From: Mesorhizobium sp. STM 4661
Lineage (GTDB): Bacteria > Pseudomonadota > Alphaproteobacteria > Rhizobiales > Rhizobiaceae
Assembly: GCF_000359125.1 (NCBI RefSeq)
Contig: NZ_CAAF010000061.1
Location: 1 to 64,000 of the forward strand
Length of the DNA stretch: 64,000 nt
Reading direction: 5' to 3'
Below the pieces are notes generated by a model, which was not told where the DNA came from, did not search any database, and saw only the letters and a program-made list of their open reading frames with translations. Both the position numbers and the translations under genes were made by a program. Positions 1 to 8,113 of the stretch are shown here, piece after piece (position 1 is the stretch's first letter; each line of letters begins with the position of its first letter).

Positions 1-388
1 AGGCGTGGAGGATGTAGAGGTCGATGTAGTCGGTGCCGAGACGCTTCAGCGAGCCTTCGACGGCGCGTATTATGTTCTTGCGGCCGTTGCCGCCGGCATT
101 CGGGTTGCCCTGTTCCAGATTCATGCTGAATTTGGTGCTGATCACAGCCTTGTCGCGCAGGCCGCGCTCGGCAATGAATTCGCCGAGCCAGGTCTCGGAC
201 GTGCCGCCGGTGTAAGCGTCGGCCGTGTCGAAGAAATTGCCGCCGGCCTCGACATAGGCATCGACCAGCGCGCGGGCGGTCTCCTTTTCGGCGCCCCAGC
301 CCCATTCCGTGCCGAAGGTCATGGTGCCGAGCGCAAGCCGCGTGACACGCAGCCCGCTGTTGCCGAGCGTGTAATAGGTCATGGTCAT
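1..388 (-). CDS. Aldo/keto reductase, N-terminal part (runs off the window)
   Basis: Reading the minus strand from 388, the product starts MTMTYYTLGNSGLRVTRLAL, the typical first beta-strand of NADPH-dependent aldo/keto reductases. Further on it has the FFDTADAY segment with the catalytic-type Asp and Tyr, and an ISTKFS strand carrying the family Lys. About 129 residues are visible; the C-terminal half, including the cofactor loop, lies outside the window. The start at 388 has a GGAAAG ribosome site upstream; a second ATG at 382 is possible. The family reduces aldehydes or ketones in the cytoplasm; the substrate cannot be told. It lies 35 bp downstream of the SnoaL-like gene on the same strand, so the two are probably co-transcribed and may be controlled by the divergent LysR protein. 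Confidence 0.85.
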   Translation of the reverse strand, partial: MTMTYYTLGNSGLRVTRLALGTMTFGTEWGWGAEKETARALVDAYVEAGGNFFDTADAYTGGTSETWLGEFIAERGLRDKAVISTKFSMNLEQGNPNAGGNGRKNIIRAVEGSLKRLGTDYIDLYILHA

Positions 389-423
389 GGTGTCTTTCCG
401 GTCCTGATTTGGTTGATGCCGGC

Positions 424-951
424 TTATTGGCCGGGGGTGGTCTTGACCCAGGGATTGCCGCGCTCGTGCGTCATGCGGAACGTGAAGCCATCGACCTTCC
501 AGCCGGCGCCGGAGCGCGTCAGGTGATGCTCGTAAGTGCCCCAGACTTCCCACAGCGGGTCGCCATTGCCTTCCATCCGGTTCCAGGCATAGCCATTGGA
601 GGAGACCATCGCGGCGTCAGGCTCGATGGCGACCTGGTGGTTGGTGCGCAGATGCAGACTGGTCTTGCTGCCCTTGAGATTGGCTGACCAGGTGCCGATA
701 AGGTCGTCCGCAGCAATCGTGGCCGGAGGCTGTCCGGAGAGGCTGCTGAAATCGACGGTGACGCGATCGGCGAAATAGCCGCGAGCGCGCTTCCAGTCCC
801 GTGCATCGACGGCGCGATCGATGGCATCGGCGATGCGGATGACGGCGCGCTCGTCGGCGAGCGCTTGCCAGTCGGATGGTTCTGCTCCGCCTGCATCGAC
901 GGGCGCCAACGTAAGGCCTGCCGCGAATGTAATGTGCTTCAACGCGTTCAT
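424..951 (-). CDS. SnoaL-like / NTF2-fold protein with signal peptide
   Basis: The 175-residue product begins MNALKHITFAAGLTLAPVDA, which looks like a short, possibly exported leader. It continues with an alpha+beta cone typical of SnoaL-like (NTF2-superfamily) proteins: an N-terminal helix with repeated Asp/Arg (IADAIDRAVDARDW), then YFADRVTVDFSSLSG, and a C-terminal sheet with the WEVWGTYEH and WKVDGFTFRM strands. These proteins are small ligand-binding folds used as isomerases, hydrolases or carriers, so no reaction can be assigned. I chose ATG 951 because a GGAGATGGAGAC Shine-Dalgarno region precedes it; the longer reading frame to 1044 has no such site. It is divergent from the LysR gene across a palindromic operator candidate and is followed closely by the aldo/keto reductase. 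Confidence 0.75.
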   Translation of the reverse strand: MNALKHITFAAGLTLAPVDAGGAEPSDWQALADERAVIRIADAIDRAVDARDWKRARGYFADRVTVDFSSLSGQPPATIAADDLIGTWSANLKGSKTSLHLRTNHQVAIEPDAAMVSSNGYAWNRMEGNGDPLWEVWGTYEHHLTRSGAGWKVDGFTFRMTHERGNPWVKTTPGQ

Positions 952-1028
952 GTCTCCATCTCCTTTGCGCTTCAGCCCGCCGCCGATGTGTTGACGACAA
1001 TGTGGGGCAGCGCACCGGCATCGAGAAG

Positions 1029-1056
1029 ATTGCATTGTCTGCACAGACTATGCGAT
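1029..1056. promoter_or_regulatory. 28-bp near-perfect palindrome, candidate LysR operator
   Basis: The 28 bp read as two arms AT.GCAT.GTCTG and CAGAC.ATGC.AT around a CA centre; only three symmetric pairs besides the centre fail to match. It ends 11 bp before the LysR ATG at 1068 and lies 77 bp upstream of the SnoaL-like start. LysR-type regulators bind interrupted dyads in such divergent intergenic regions and usually repress their own gene. The assignment is inferred from symmetry and position. Confidence 0.55.
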
Positions 1057-1067
1057 ATTGTTCATGA

Positions 1068-1994
1068 ATGGATCGCGACCTGCTCAGCCATCTTCCAGTC
1101 GTCGTCGCCGTGGCCCGGCGCGGCGGCTTTGCGCTGGCGGCCGCCGAGCTCGGCATGAGCCCGTCGGCGGTCAGCCATGCGGTGCGGCTGGTGGAGGAGC
1201 GGATCGGCCAGCCGCTGTTTGCCCGCACAACGCGCAGCGTGTCGCTGACCGAGGCCGGTCAGGCGCTTGTCGCGACGGCGGAGCCCGCGCTGCGGGATAT
1301 CGCCGAGCGGATGGAGCGTATTCGCGGCATCAAGGGCCGCCCGTCCGGATTGCTCAGACTCAATGTTTCGCATGTCGCCATCCCGATGGCGGTGACACCG
1401 GTCGTGACGGTCATGGCGGAGCGCTACCCCGATGTAACGGTGGAGATCTTTGCCAATGAAGGGCTGGTCGATATCGTCGGCGAAGGCTTTGACGCCGGTA
1501 TCAGGCTTGGCGAGATGATCGCGCAGGACATGATCGCGATCCGGCTGACGCCGCCGTTCCAGGTGGTCATCGTCGCCTCGCCAGCCTATATCGGCCGGCG
1601 AGGCCGCCCGAGCAGGCTGGCCGACCTCGCCGCCCATAATTGCATCGGCTACCGTCTCGTGCGCTCCGGCGCGGTCTATCGCTGGGATTTGACGGAGGAC
1701 GGCAAGGACGTGGTCGTGGAGACGCGCGGCACGGCTGTCGTCACCGATTCTCTCGTCGCGATCGATCTGGCGCTTTCGGGAACGGGGCTGGTCTATGTGT
1801 TCGAGCCGCTGGTGCGCGCCGACATAGAAGCCGGCCGGCTCGTCCAGGTGCTGCCGCAGTCGGCGATCGAGGAGCCGGGCCTGTTCCTCTACTTTCCCAA
1901 GCGGTCGGCAATGGCGCCGAAGCTCAGAGCCTTCATCGACACCGCACAAGAGATCGGCCGGACATCCTCGCGGACGCCCGGCCGAGTTGCCTGA
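1068..1994 (+). CDS. LysR-family transcriptional regulator
   Basis: This 308-residue cytoplasmic DNA-binding regulator has a winged helix-turn-helix over residues 5-65 (FALAAAELGMSPSAVSHAV is the helix-turn-helix) and a linker helix. A periplasmic-binding-protein-like effector domain follows from about residue 90 (LLRLNVSHVAIPMAVTPVV). The length is normal for the family. Effector-domain features such as FDAGIRLGEMIAQDMIAIRL place it in the CrgA-like branch of LysR proteins that often control neighbouring oxidoreductases. It is divergent from the SnoaL-like and aldo/keto reductase genes, with a 28-bp dyad between the starts, so those two genes are the likely regulon. The inducer is unknown. 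Confidence 0.93.
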   Translation: MDRDLLSHLPVVVAVARRGGFALAAAELGMSPSAVSHAVRLVEERIGQPLFARTTRSVSLTEAGQALVATAEPALRDIAERMERIRGIKGRPSGLLRLNVSHVAIPMAVTPVVTVMAERYPDVTVEIFANEGLVDIVGEGFDAGIRLGEMIAQDMIAIRLTPPFQVVIVASPAYIGRRGRPSRLADLAAHNCIGYRLVRSGAVYRWDLTEDGKDVVVETRGTAVVTDSLVAIDLALSGTGLVYVFEPLVRADIEAGRLVQVLPQSAIEEPGLFLYFPKRSAMAPKLRAFIDTAQEIGRTSSRTPGRVA

Positions 1995-2030
1995 GCTGAG
2001 AAACCCGTCTCCGGGCTATTTGTTTTCGGG

Positions 2031-2951
2031 CTATTTCTTGACCGCCGCCGCGACTTCCGCCGCGAAATCGGTCTCTTCCTTCTCGATGCCCTCGCCGAGC
2101 GCGAAGCGCAGATAGGCCGTGATCTTGGCCGGCGCGCCGATTTCCTTCTCGGCATCCTTCAGCGCCTTCTCGACGGTGACGTCGGGATTGAGCACGAAGG
2201 CCTGCTTCAGGAGCACGACCTCTTCGTAGAACTTGCGCAGGCGGCCCTCGACCATCTTCTCGATGATCGCTTCCGGCTTGCCGGACTGGCGCGCCTGGTC
2301 GGAGAAGATCGCCTTCTCGCGTTCGATGGCAGCCGGGTCGAGCTCTTCGGTGGTCAGCGCCATCGGGCTGGTGGCGGCGACATGCATGGCGACCTGACGG
2401 GCAAAGGCGTTGGCCGCATGCTCGTTGCCGGTCGTCTCGATCGCCACCAGCACGCCGAGCTTGCCCAGACCATCGGCAACCGCGTTATGCACATAGGTCG
2501 CCACAGCGCCATGCGGAACGGTGAGCTTGGCCGAGCGGCGGAAGCCCAGATTCTCGCCGATCGTGCCGACGGCATCCTTGATGACGTCGGTGACCGACTT
2601 GTCCGAACCCGGATATTTGGCAGCGGCAACCGCCTCGGTCTTACCATAGGCGAGCGCGACCTTGGCGACGTTGGCGACGATCTCCTGGAAGGCAGCGTTG
2701 CGGGCAACGAAATCGGTCTCGGAGTTGACCTCGACGACGGCTGCTTCGCGGACGCCGGAATCGACGCCGATCAGGCCCTCGGCAGCGGTGCGGCCGGCCT
2801 TCTTGTCGGCCTTGGAGATGCCCTTCTTGCGCAGCCAGTCGACGGCCTCTTCCATGTTGCCGTTGGTCTCGTTCAACGCCGCCTTGCAGTCCATCATGCC
2901 CGCGCCGGTCAAGTCGCGGAGTTCTTTGACCTGTGCAGCCGAAATGCTCAT
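2031..2951 (-). CDS. tsf: Elongation factor Ts
   Basis: This is the nucleotide exchange factor that releases GDP from EF-Tu during translation. The 306-residue product has the N-terminal UBA-like module with LRDLTGAGMMDCKAAL and the signature TDFVARN, whose Asp-Phe contacts the EF-Tu magnesium site. Two dimerisation subdomains follow, and the C-terminal module ends in lysines. It lies about 117 bp downstream of rpsB on the same strand, the classic rpsB-tsf operon, and is convergent with the LysR gene, whose stop is 36 bp away. A GC hairpin between rpsB and tsf may reduce read-through into tsf. Confidence 0.98.
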   Translation of the reverse strand: MSISAAQVKELRDLTGAGMMDCKAALNETNGNMEEAVDWLRKKGISKADKKAGRTAAEGLIGVDSGVREAAVVEVNSETDFVARNAAFQEIVANVAKVALAYGKTEAVAAAKYPGSDKSVTDVIKDAVGTIGENLGFRRSAKLTVPHGAVATYVHNAVADGLGKLGVLVAIETTGNEHAANAFARQVAMHVAATSPMALTTEELDPAAIEREKAIFSDQARQSGKPEAIIEKMVEGRLRKFYEEVVLLKQAFVLNPDVTVEKALKDAEKEIGAPAKITAYLRFALGEGIEKEETDFAAEVAAAVKK

Positions 2952-3044
2952 TGTCGCCTCTTTGTTTCAAATGCGCCGACGCACCATCGAAGTTCGATGA
3001 CGCGCCCGGCACCAGCGCTTAGCGCGCCAACATATTGGAAAGAT

Positions 3045-3064
3045 GAAGGCCGGAACCGGCCTTC
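3045..3064 (-). terminator. Hairpin between rpsB and tsf
   Basis: Read on the minus strand, GAAGGCCGG and CCGGCCTTC form a 9-bp GC-rich stem with a two-base centre, followed by ATCTTTCC. It begins 4 bp after the rpsB stop. The weak T-stretch suggests a partial terminator or processing site rather than a full stop before tsf. Confidence 0.5.
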
Positions 3065-3068
3065 GCTA

Positions 3069-3851
3069 TTATGCTTCCGGGGTTTCGGCCGCCGGCGTCG
3101 GATCCAGCGCCGGCTCGACCGGGGCCTCGACCGCCGCGCCGACATCGACGCCGAGCGCGCCCTGCTGGCGAGCGATGCCGTCGATGGCAGCCTTGGCGAT
3201 CAGGTCGCAATAGAGCTGGATGGCGCGGGCCGCGTCGTCATTGCCCGGGATCGGGAAGTCGATCTTGTCCGGATCGCAATTGGAATCGATGATGGCGACG
3301 ACCGGTATGCCGAGACGCTTGGCCTCGAGGATGGCGATCGCTTCCTTGTTGGTGTCGATGACGAACATCAGGTCCGGCGTCGAGCCCATGTCCTTGATGC
3401 CGCCCAGCGCCTTGTCGAGCTTCTCGCGCTCGCGGTCGAGGTTGAGGCGCTCCTTCTTGGTCAGGCCCTGGGCCTCGCCGGCCAGCATCTCATCGAGCTT
3501 GCGCAGGCGCGAGATCGAATTCGAGATCGTCTTCCAGTTGGTCATCATGCCGCCGAGCCAGCGGGAATTGACATAATACTGGGCCGAGCGCTGTGCGGCA
3601 TCGGCGACGATGTCGGACGCCTGGCGCTTGGTGCCGACGAACAGCACGCGGCCGCCCTTGGCAACGGTGTCGGACACCTGCTTCAGCGCCTGGTGCAGCA
3701 AAGGCACCGTCTGCGACAGGTCGATGATGTGGATGTTGTTGCGGGCGCCGTAGATGTAGGGCGCCATTTTCGGGTTCCAGCGGTGGGTCTGGTGGCCGAA
3801 GTGAATGCCAGCTTCCAAAAGCTGGCGCATGCTGAAATCAGGCAGAGCCAT
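3069..3851 (-). CDS. rpsB: 30S ribosomal protein S2
   Basis: This structural protein of the small ribosomal subunit is needed to dock S1. The 260-residue product starts MALPDFSMRQLLEAGIHFGH, followed by WNPKMAPYIYGARNNIHIIDL, both hallmarks of bacterial S2; the coiled-coil insertion around residues 105-150 (SISRLRKLDEMLAGE) is also present. The C-terminus carries an Ala/Glu/Pro-rich tail typical of alphaproteobacteria. ATG 3851 follows a GGAAAGG site; a TTG two codons upstream is less likely. It is the first gene of the rpsB-tsf operon. The 198 bp upstream, to the DUF4031 gene, hold its promoter and leader; S2 commonly represses its own leader, but I do not recognise a specific fold here. Confidence 0.98.
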   Translation of the reverse strand: MALPDFSMRQLLEAGIHFGHQTHRWNPKMAPYIYGARNNIHIIDLSQTVPLLHQALKQVSDTVAKGGRVLFVGTKRQASDIVADAAQRSAQYYVNSRWLGGMMTNWKTISNSISRLRKLDEMLAGEAQGLTKKERLNLDREREKLDKALGGIKDMGSTPDLMFVIDTNKEAIAILEAKRLGIPVVAIIDSNCDPDKIDFPIPGNDDAARAIQLYCDLIAKAAIDGIARQQGALGVDVGAAVEAPVEPALDPTPAAETPEA

Positions 3852-4049
3852 TCTCAAGTTCCTTTCCGGTTAGCCTCCACGGACACAGGCATTTTGGACG
3901 GATGTCCTCGAATGCCACCGGAGGTTTCAGCCGGATTTCTCCCGGGCAGACACCAAAGTCCGTGTGTGGAATGAGCGCGCATATAGAGGGGAAGTGCTGT
4001 AAACGCAAGCGCTGCCGTTCAGGGTGCGGCGATCGGCGCACCGCTGTCA

Positions 4050-4325
4050 TCACCGTATCTTGCCCTTCGGCACCCGGACACGCCGGAAAATCGCGACGAT
4101 TTCCTCACGGCTGCACTCGATGGCGCCAAGCCGCACCGCGCGGTCGCGTTCGAAGCCGGTTATGTCATAATGCGGCGCCGATGTCTTCGGCGGCCCCTGA
4201 TAGGATGAGCGCTTGATGCCGAGCTGGGCGGCAAAGCGATGCAACTCGTCGGTATCGTCGGCAAGCAGATGGCACCAGCGGTGGCCGACCCACTTCCAGA
4301 TTGCCGCGTCGACATAGACCGCCAT
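4050..4325 (-). CDS. DUF4031 domain-containing protein
   Basis: This small cytoplasmic protein of 91 residues matches the DUF4031 pattern: an N-terminal MAVYVDAA, then WCHLLADDTDELHRFAAQLG, HYDITGFERDRAVRLGA, and an ending rich in Arg/Lys. DUF4031 proteins are short, widespread in alphaproteobacteria and actinobacteria, and have no established activity. It lies upstream of rpsB on the same strand, separated by about 200 bp, so it is probably transcribed on its own. The stop at 4050 and start at 4325 give the full family length. Upstream is a dispersed intergenic repeat (4368-4470). Confidence 0.82.
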   Translation of the reverse strand: MAVYVDAAIWKWVGHRWCHLLADDTDELHRFAAQLGIKRSSYQGPPKTSAPHYDITGFERDRAVRLGAIECSREEIVAIFRRVRVPKGKIR

Positions 4326-4367
4326 CAGGCTTGCCGCACTCCCTCACCCGGTTCGCATGCCCGGTCG

Positions 4368-4470
4368 TTAGAGCGACGTGCGTCCAATTGGACGCACAAA
4401 GTACGCTCTAACACTTTGAATCTACGCATCGTGCTTTCCGAAAATCGATTCCGATTTTCGGGCCGATGCG
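4368..4470 (-). repeat. Dispersed intergenic repeat, copy A
   Basis: The reverse complement of this 103-bp stretch aligns almost throughout with 24151-24255, with a 2-bp indel and scattered substitutions. Conserved parts include CGGAATCGATT, CGGAAAGCACGATGCGTAGA and TGCGTCC..TGGACGCA, the last an inverted repeat able to form a hairpin. It fills the gap between the DUF4031 gene and the acyltransferase-like gene and contains no reading frame. It resembles the rhizobial intergenic mosaic-type elements in size and placement. Confidence 0.85.
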
Positions 4471-4489
4471 ATAGGCCAAGGTTGCGGCA

Positions 4490-5806
4490 TCAGCGATGAT
4501 AGAAGGGATTCGGATAGAAAATGAAGCCGCCGCCGGCCTCGACCTGGCCGACGATTGCGGTGATGGCGTCCTGCATGCGGCGGTGCAATTCGGCAAGCGC
4601 CTCATCGATCGAGCCCTGCCAGGCATGCAGTCCCAGCGGCTCCGGCGCGCGGATATGGGCGCGACGCGGCCCGGCCGGCTGCGGCACGAAGCGGTTGATC
4701 GTGTCGCGCAGCGTGCCCTTGCAGTAATCGTTGCGAATGCGCTTCAGGTGCTCGGCGATCTCCTCCTGCGTGATGCGCGGATTGGCCCATGCCCATGGCC
4801 CGAGACGCTGGATACGCTGGATGGTGTCCGCCAGCGTCCGGACCTGCTTCTGCTCTTCGGCATCGCCCGCCCCTTCCCGCAGCCAACGGCGCGACCGGCG
4901 CAAAAGCTCGGCGATCTCACCGGCGCCGGATTCGACCAGGGCGCCGGATTCGACTGGAATGAGTTTCCCAAGGTGCCGGCTCAACTCGATCAGCAACCGC
5001 TCCTGACGCGCGGCATAGGGGGTCTGCGCGTCAGGCATCATGTCGCACGCGCTCTCATCGCGCGACAAAAGCGTTGCATAAATATGGTGGACGCGCTCCG
5101 GCAGCGTATCGGCGGCATGGCGTTCGATCTTCAGGCTTTTCTCGACATAGCCGCATTCCTGAGCCAACGCCCGCTCGACATCTCTGGTGAATGCCAGCTT
5201 CCAGACGACCGGCGCGATCCACGCCTTGAAATCCCCGTCCGTTGCGCGACCGCGCTTGAGTGCTTCGAACCCCATCTCGACGGCCCCCGGAAGCAAGGGG
5301 GCGACGACATTGGCATGCCAACCGACGCCGCCCTCGGGATGCAGGAGCACGCCGTGCCCTTTCAGAGCCCAGGCGACCGAATGTTCCTTGGCCGCTCCGC
5401 TGTTGCCGGGGATCTGGGCGATCAGATTGTTGGCCAGCCAGAATTTCTGCATGGCCCGGCCGAGGCCGTTGACGACGCCATGCGTGGCCCACGATGCCGC
5501 GAGCGGGCTGACCTGAGAGACGATCTCCTTGTCGATCATCCAATCGGTGAAGAATTCCGGATGGTTGGGCGTGATGAATGTCGCCTTGCCTGCGCCGCTG
5601 CAAGCCTTCAGCCGCTGCCGGTCGTCATCGGGAAAGTCGATGTGGCGGACATTGGCGACGCCGCGCAAGCCGGCCAGGCGATTGAACGGCAGCAGGTCGC
5701 GAAGCCCCGGAACGCCGTGCAGCATGACAACCCGGTTGACGAAAGTCATGATCTTGATCAGCGCCGGACTGGGCTTCGGCGCCACGAACACATCGATTCT
5801 GCTCAA
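4490..5806 (-). CDS. Lysophospholipid acyltransferase-like protein (PlsC superfamily)
   Basis: The 438-residue product resembles glycerolipid acyltransferases. Around residue 80 it has NHPEFFTD, corresponding to the catalytic His/Asp block, and around residue 155 LLHPEGGVGWHAN, corresponding to the PEG substrate-binding block. A run of hydrophobic residues follows (APLLPGAVEMGFEAL). The His-to-Asp spacing is five residues, one more than the canonical four. The C-terminal 200 residues are helical and charged and lie outside the catalytic domain. Expected activity is transfer of an acyl chain to a lysolipid or other hydroxyl acceptor at the inner membrane; the acceptor is unknown. The start at 5806 is TTG, preceded by GGGGGATCAGG. 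It stands alone on the minus strand, downstream of eipB. Confidence 0.7.
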   Translation of the reverse strand: MSRIDVFVAPKPSPALIKIMTFVNRVVMLHGVPGLRDLLPFNRLAGLRGVANVRHIDFPDDDRQRLKACSGAGKATFITPNHPEFFTDWMIDKEIVSQVSPLAASWATHGVVNGLGRAMQKFWLANNLIAQIPGNSGAAKEHSVAWALKGHGVLLHPEGGVGWHANVVAPLLPGAVEMGFEALKRGRATDGDFKAWIAPVVWKLAFTRDVERALAQECGYVEKSLKIERHAADTLPERVHHIYATLLSRDESACDMMPDAQTPYAARQERLLIELSRHLGKLIPVESGALVESGAGEIAELLRRSRRWLREGAGDAEEQKQVRTLADTIQRIQRLGPWAWANPRITQEEIAEHLKRIRNDYCKGTLRDTINRFVPQPAGPRRAHIRAPEPLGLHAWQGSIDEALAELHRRMQDAITAIVGQVEAGGGFIFYPNPFYHR

Positions 5807-5905
5807 CCTGATCCCCCAAGGTAGACGCTGGGGAAAGGGTGAGACGCAATTGCGGCGCGTTCAAGTCATGGCCGCGACAGCACCGCGTCGTGGTTAAGCG
5901 GAGGC

Positions 5906-6733
5906 TCATTTCGTTGGGCAGGGCTTAGACTGATCGAACAGCGATAGATTCACCAGCTTGCCGGTCATCGAGAATTCGCCATAGTTCATGACCATGTCGC
6001 GCGTGATGCCGTTCTCGTGCAGCTTGAAGCTGATCCGGTATTCCGGCACCTCCTCGCCTGATTTGTCGGTGTCGTCGAAATAGGCGATATCGACAGGCCA
6101 ATATTTGTCGGTCGCGAGCTTGGCCAGCGCCGACGCTTCCGGATCGGCCTTGTCGGCATCGGTTTTCTTGCCGACGACGACGGTGGTGGCCATCACCTTG
6201 TCGGCATCTTCCGAGCCGTCGAACAGATTGGTTTCGTAGAAATTCTCGCCCTTTTCGGCCTTGCCGATCAGTTCGACCAGATGCTGGGTCGGGAATTGGG
6301 TGGCAGCCAGCTCGATGCTGTTCTTCTCCGGCTTGTCCATATCGACCTTGAGGCCCTTCGTTTCCTTCGTTGCCGTGCCCTTGACCTCCTTGTCGAGGTT
6401 CTGATCGACGAAGGATTTCGTCACGAACGAGAAAGTCTTGCCTTCGGCGTCCTCGAAGGTCGTCGTCTGCTGATCGGTCAGACGCGTGTTGTCGCCGGTG
6501 ACGATCTGGGTGACCATGCGGAATTTCACCGTATAGCCTTCGCAGGGCGAGCCGTTGAACTCATAAACCATGCGGCCGGAAATGCCGGTGATGCCGGAAC
6601 GATCCGATGCCTTGTCCAGGGTGATGTCGTAAACGGCGCGATGCGCCTGCAGCGCCGGCACGGCGAAAGCAGGAGCCACCGCGAAAAGCGCCGGCAGCAG
6701 AACAGCGTGGAATGCAAGGCGCGTTGCGCGCAT
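5906..6733 (-). CDS. eipB: Cell-envelope integrity protein EipB (DUF1849)
   Basis: The 275-residue periplasmic protein has a Sec signal peptide of about 25 residues (cleavage near AFAVPA), then HRAVYDITLDKA and GRMVYEF, matching DUF1849/EipB. EipB folds into a curved beta-spiral and is required for envelope integrity and virulence in Brucella. Two cysteines, in SPCEGY near residue 63 and SKPCPTK at the extreme C-terminus, match the conserved pair that forms a disulfide linking the ends of the spiral. The gene stands alone, divergent from the RidA gene. Known EipB works with the TPR protein TtpA, which is not in this window. Confidence 0.88.
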   Translation of the reverse strand: MRATRLAFHAVLLPALFAVAPAFAVPALQAHRAVYDITLDKASDRSGITGISGRMVYEFNGSPCEGYTVKFRMVTQIVTGDNTRLTDQQTTTFEDAEGKTFSFVTKSFVDQNLDKEVKGTATKETKGLKVDMDKPEKNSIELAATQFPTQHLVELIGKAEKGENFYETNLFDGSEDADKVMATTVVVGKKTDADKADPEASALAKLATDKYWPVDIAYFDDTDKSGEEVPEYRISFKLHENGITRDMVMNYGEFSMTGKLVNLSLFDQSKPCPTK

Positions 6734-6871
6734 GAGAGGCTCCGATCATCGCGGCCGATGGCAGGCCGCAGGGAAAGATGGTCCAGCTTAAAAAAAGTCA
6801 TGGCGGAAGCGAGGCAAAAATAGCAATTTCGGCCCGGCCTGCGCGGCGACATCAAGCAATAGGGAAATACC

Positions 6872-7336
6872 ATGAGTGAAACAATCGAAAAGCGGCTAAG
6901 CGATCTCGGCGTGACGCTTCCGGTCGCCGCGTCCCCCGCCGCCAACTACGTGCCCTATTGCAGGTCAGGCAACCTGCTCTTCACCGCCGGGCAGTTGCCC
7001 CTCAGGGAAGGCAAGCTGCAGGCAAGCGGTCTGCTCGGCCGCGAGGTCGACACTGCAAGCGGCAAGGAAGCGGCAAGATATTGCGCGATCAACATATTGG
7101 CGCAGGCCAAGGCAGCCCTCGGCGACCTCGATAAAATCCGCCGCCTGGTGAAGATCACCGTCTTCGTTGCTTCAGTGCCGGATTTTGTCGAACAGCACCT
7201 GGTGGCCAACGGCGCTTCCGATTTTCTGGTCGCTGTCCTCGGCGATCGCGGCAAACATGCCCGTTCCGCTGTAGGCACCGTTTCCCTGCCGCTTAATGCC
7301 GCAGTGGAAATCGAAGCGATCTTTGAAGTCGAGTGA
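6872..7336 (+). CDS. RidA/YjgF family protein
   Basis: The 154-residue cytoplasmic protein of the RidA/YER057c/UK114 family has the segments YVPYCRSGNLLFTAGQLP, INILAQAKAALGDLDKIRRL and RSAVGTVSLPLNAAVEIEAI. RidA proteins hydrolyse reactive enamine/imine intermediates of amino acid metabolism when a conserved Arg is present. Here the first Arg of RSAVGT lies at that position, but the Rid subgroup cannot be settled by eye. An AGGGAAA site precedes the ATG. The stop is 7 bp before the GDPD start, so the two genes are translationally close and probably one operon. Confidence 0.9.
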   Translation: MSETIEKRLSDLGVTLPVAASPAANYVPYCRSGNLLFTAGQLPLREGKLQASGLLGREVDTASGKEAARYCAINILAQAKAALGDLDKIRRLVKITVFVASVPDFVEQHLVANGASDFLVAVLGDRGKHARSAVGTVSLPLNAAVEIEAIFEVE

Positions 7337-7343
7337 GCCAGAC

Positions 7344-8072
7344 ATGACCGACCTTTCCTGGCTGACCGCCCGGCCCGTTGCCCACCGCGGCTTCCACGAC
7401 ATGAACAAGACACGCTGGGAGAACACGCTTTCCGCTTTTGCCGCCGCGGCCGAGCGCGGCTATGCGATCGAATGCGATGTGCATCTGTCGTCGGATCGCG
7501 TTCCCGTCATCATCCATGATGGCGACCTCAAGCGGCTGACCGGCCAGGACGGCTTCGTCTGGCAGCGCACGGCGGCCGAACTGACGGCGCTCAGGGTTGG
7601 TGGCACATCGGACCATCTGCCGACGCTGCAGCAGGCGCTCGATCTGGTCGGTTGCCGCGTGCCCATGGTCGTCGAGCTGAAAGGCGTTCCCGGCCGGGAC
7701 GAAGGCCTGGTCGAAAGCGTCGGCAAGATGCTCAAGCGCTACAAGGGCAAGGCGGCGATCATGTCGTTCGACCACTGGCTGATCCGCGACTTTCCGAAAC
7801 ATGCGCCTGGCATCCCCGGCGGGTTGACCGCCTATGGCAAGGACGACCCGTTGATCGAGGCGCATTTCGCCATGCTGGCGCACGATCTCGCCTTCACCTC
7901 CTACGCCGCCGGCGACCTGCCGAACCGGTTCGTCTCCTTCGTGCGTGGCAAGCTCAAAATGCCTGTCATCACCTGGACCGTGCACGACCAGCCGGCGGTG
8001 GACCTGACCTTCAAATACGCCGACCAGATGACGTTCGAAGGCTTCGAGCCGGATCACGTGAAGGTGGCCTGA
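7344..8072 (+). CDS. Glycerophosphodiester phosphodiesterase
   Basis: The 242-residue enzyme of the GDPD family hydrolyses glycerophosphodiesters to glycerol-3-phosphate and an alcohol. It shows the catalytic pattern at the N-terminus: PVAHRGFHD, then ENTLSAFAAAAERGYAIECDVHLSSD with the metal-binding Glu and Asp, then VPVIIHDGDLKRLTG with the second catalytic His. Near residue 110 VVELKG carries the further metal ligand. No signal peptide is seen, so it is cytoplasmic. ATG 7344 is chosen because the frame upstream overlaps RidA. The released glycerol-3-phosphate could feed the GlpD step encoded further along the window, though no link is shown by position. Confidence 0.93.
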   Translation: MTDLSWLTARPVAHRGFHDMNKTRWENTLSAFAAAAERGYAIECDVHLSSDRVPVIIHDGDLKRLTGQDGFVWQRTAAELTALRVGGTSDHLPTLQQALDLVGCRVPMVVELKGVPGRDEGLVESVGKMLKRYKGKAAIMSFDHWLIRDFPKHAPGIPGGLTAYGKDDPLIEAHFAMLAHDLAFTSYAAGDLPNRFVSFVRGKLKMPVITWTVHDQPAVDLTFKYADQMTFEGFEPDHVKVA

Positions 8073-8113
8073 AGCGGGCTTGCACGGCCCACTTTGGAGC
8101 TTAAATTAGCCGC

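Noticed and set aside
1995..2030. Possible LysR terminator (CCCG/CGGG stem followed by CTATTTGTTTTC)
   Set aside because: Only a four-base stem; too weak to list as a terminator.
2382..3974. 530-codon plus-strand frame opposite tsf and rpsB
   Set aside because: Antisense of two essential translation genes, no recognisable domain and no ribosome site.
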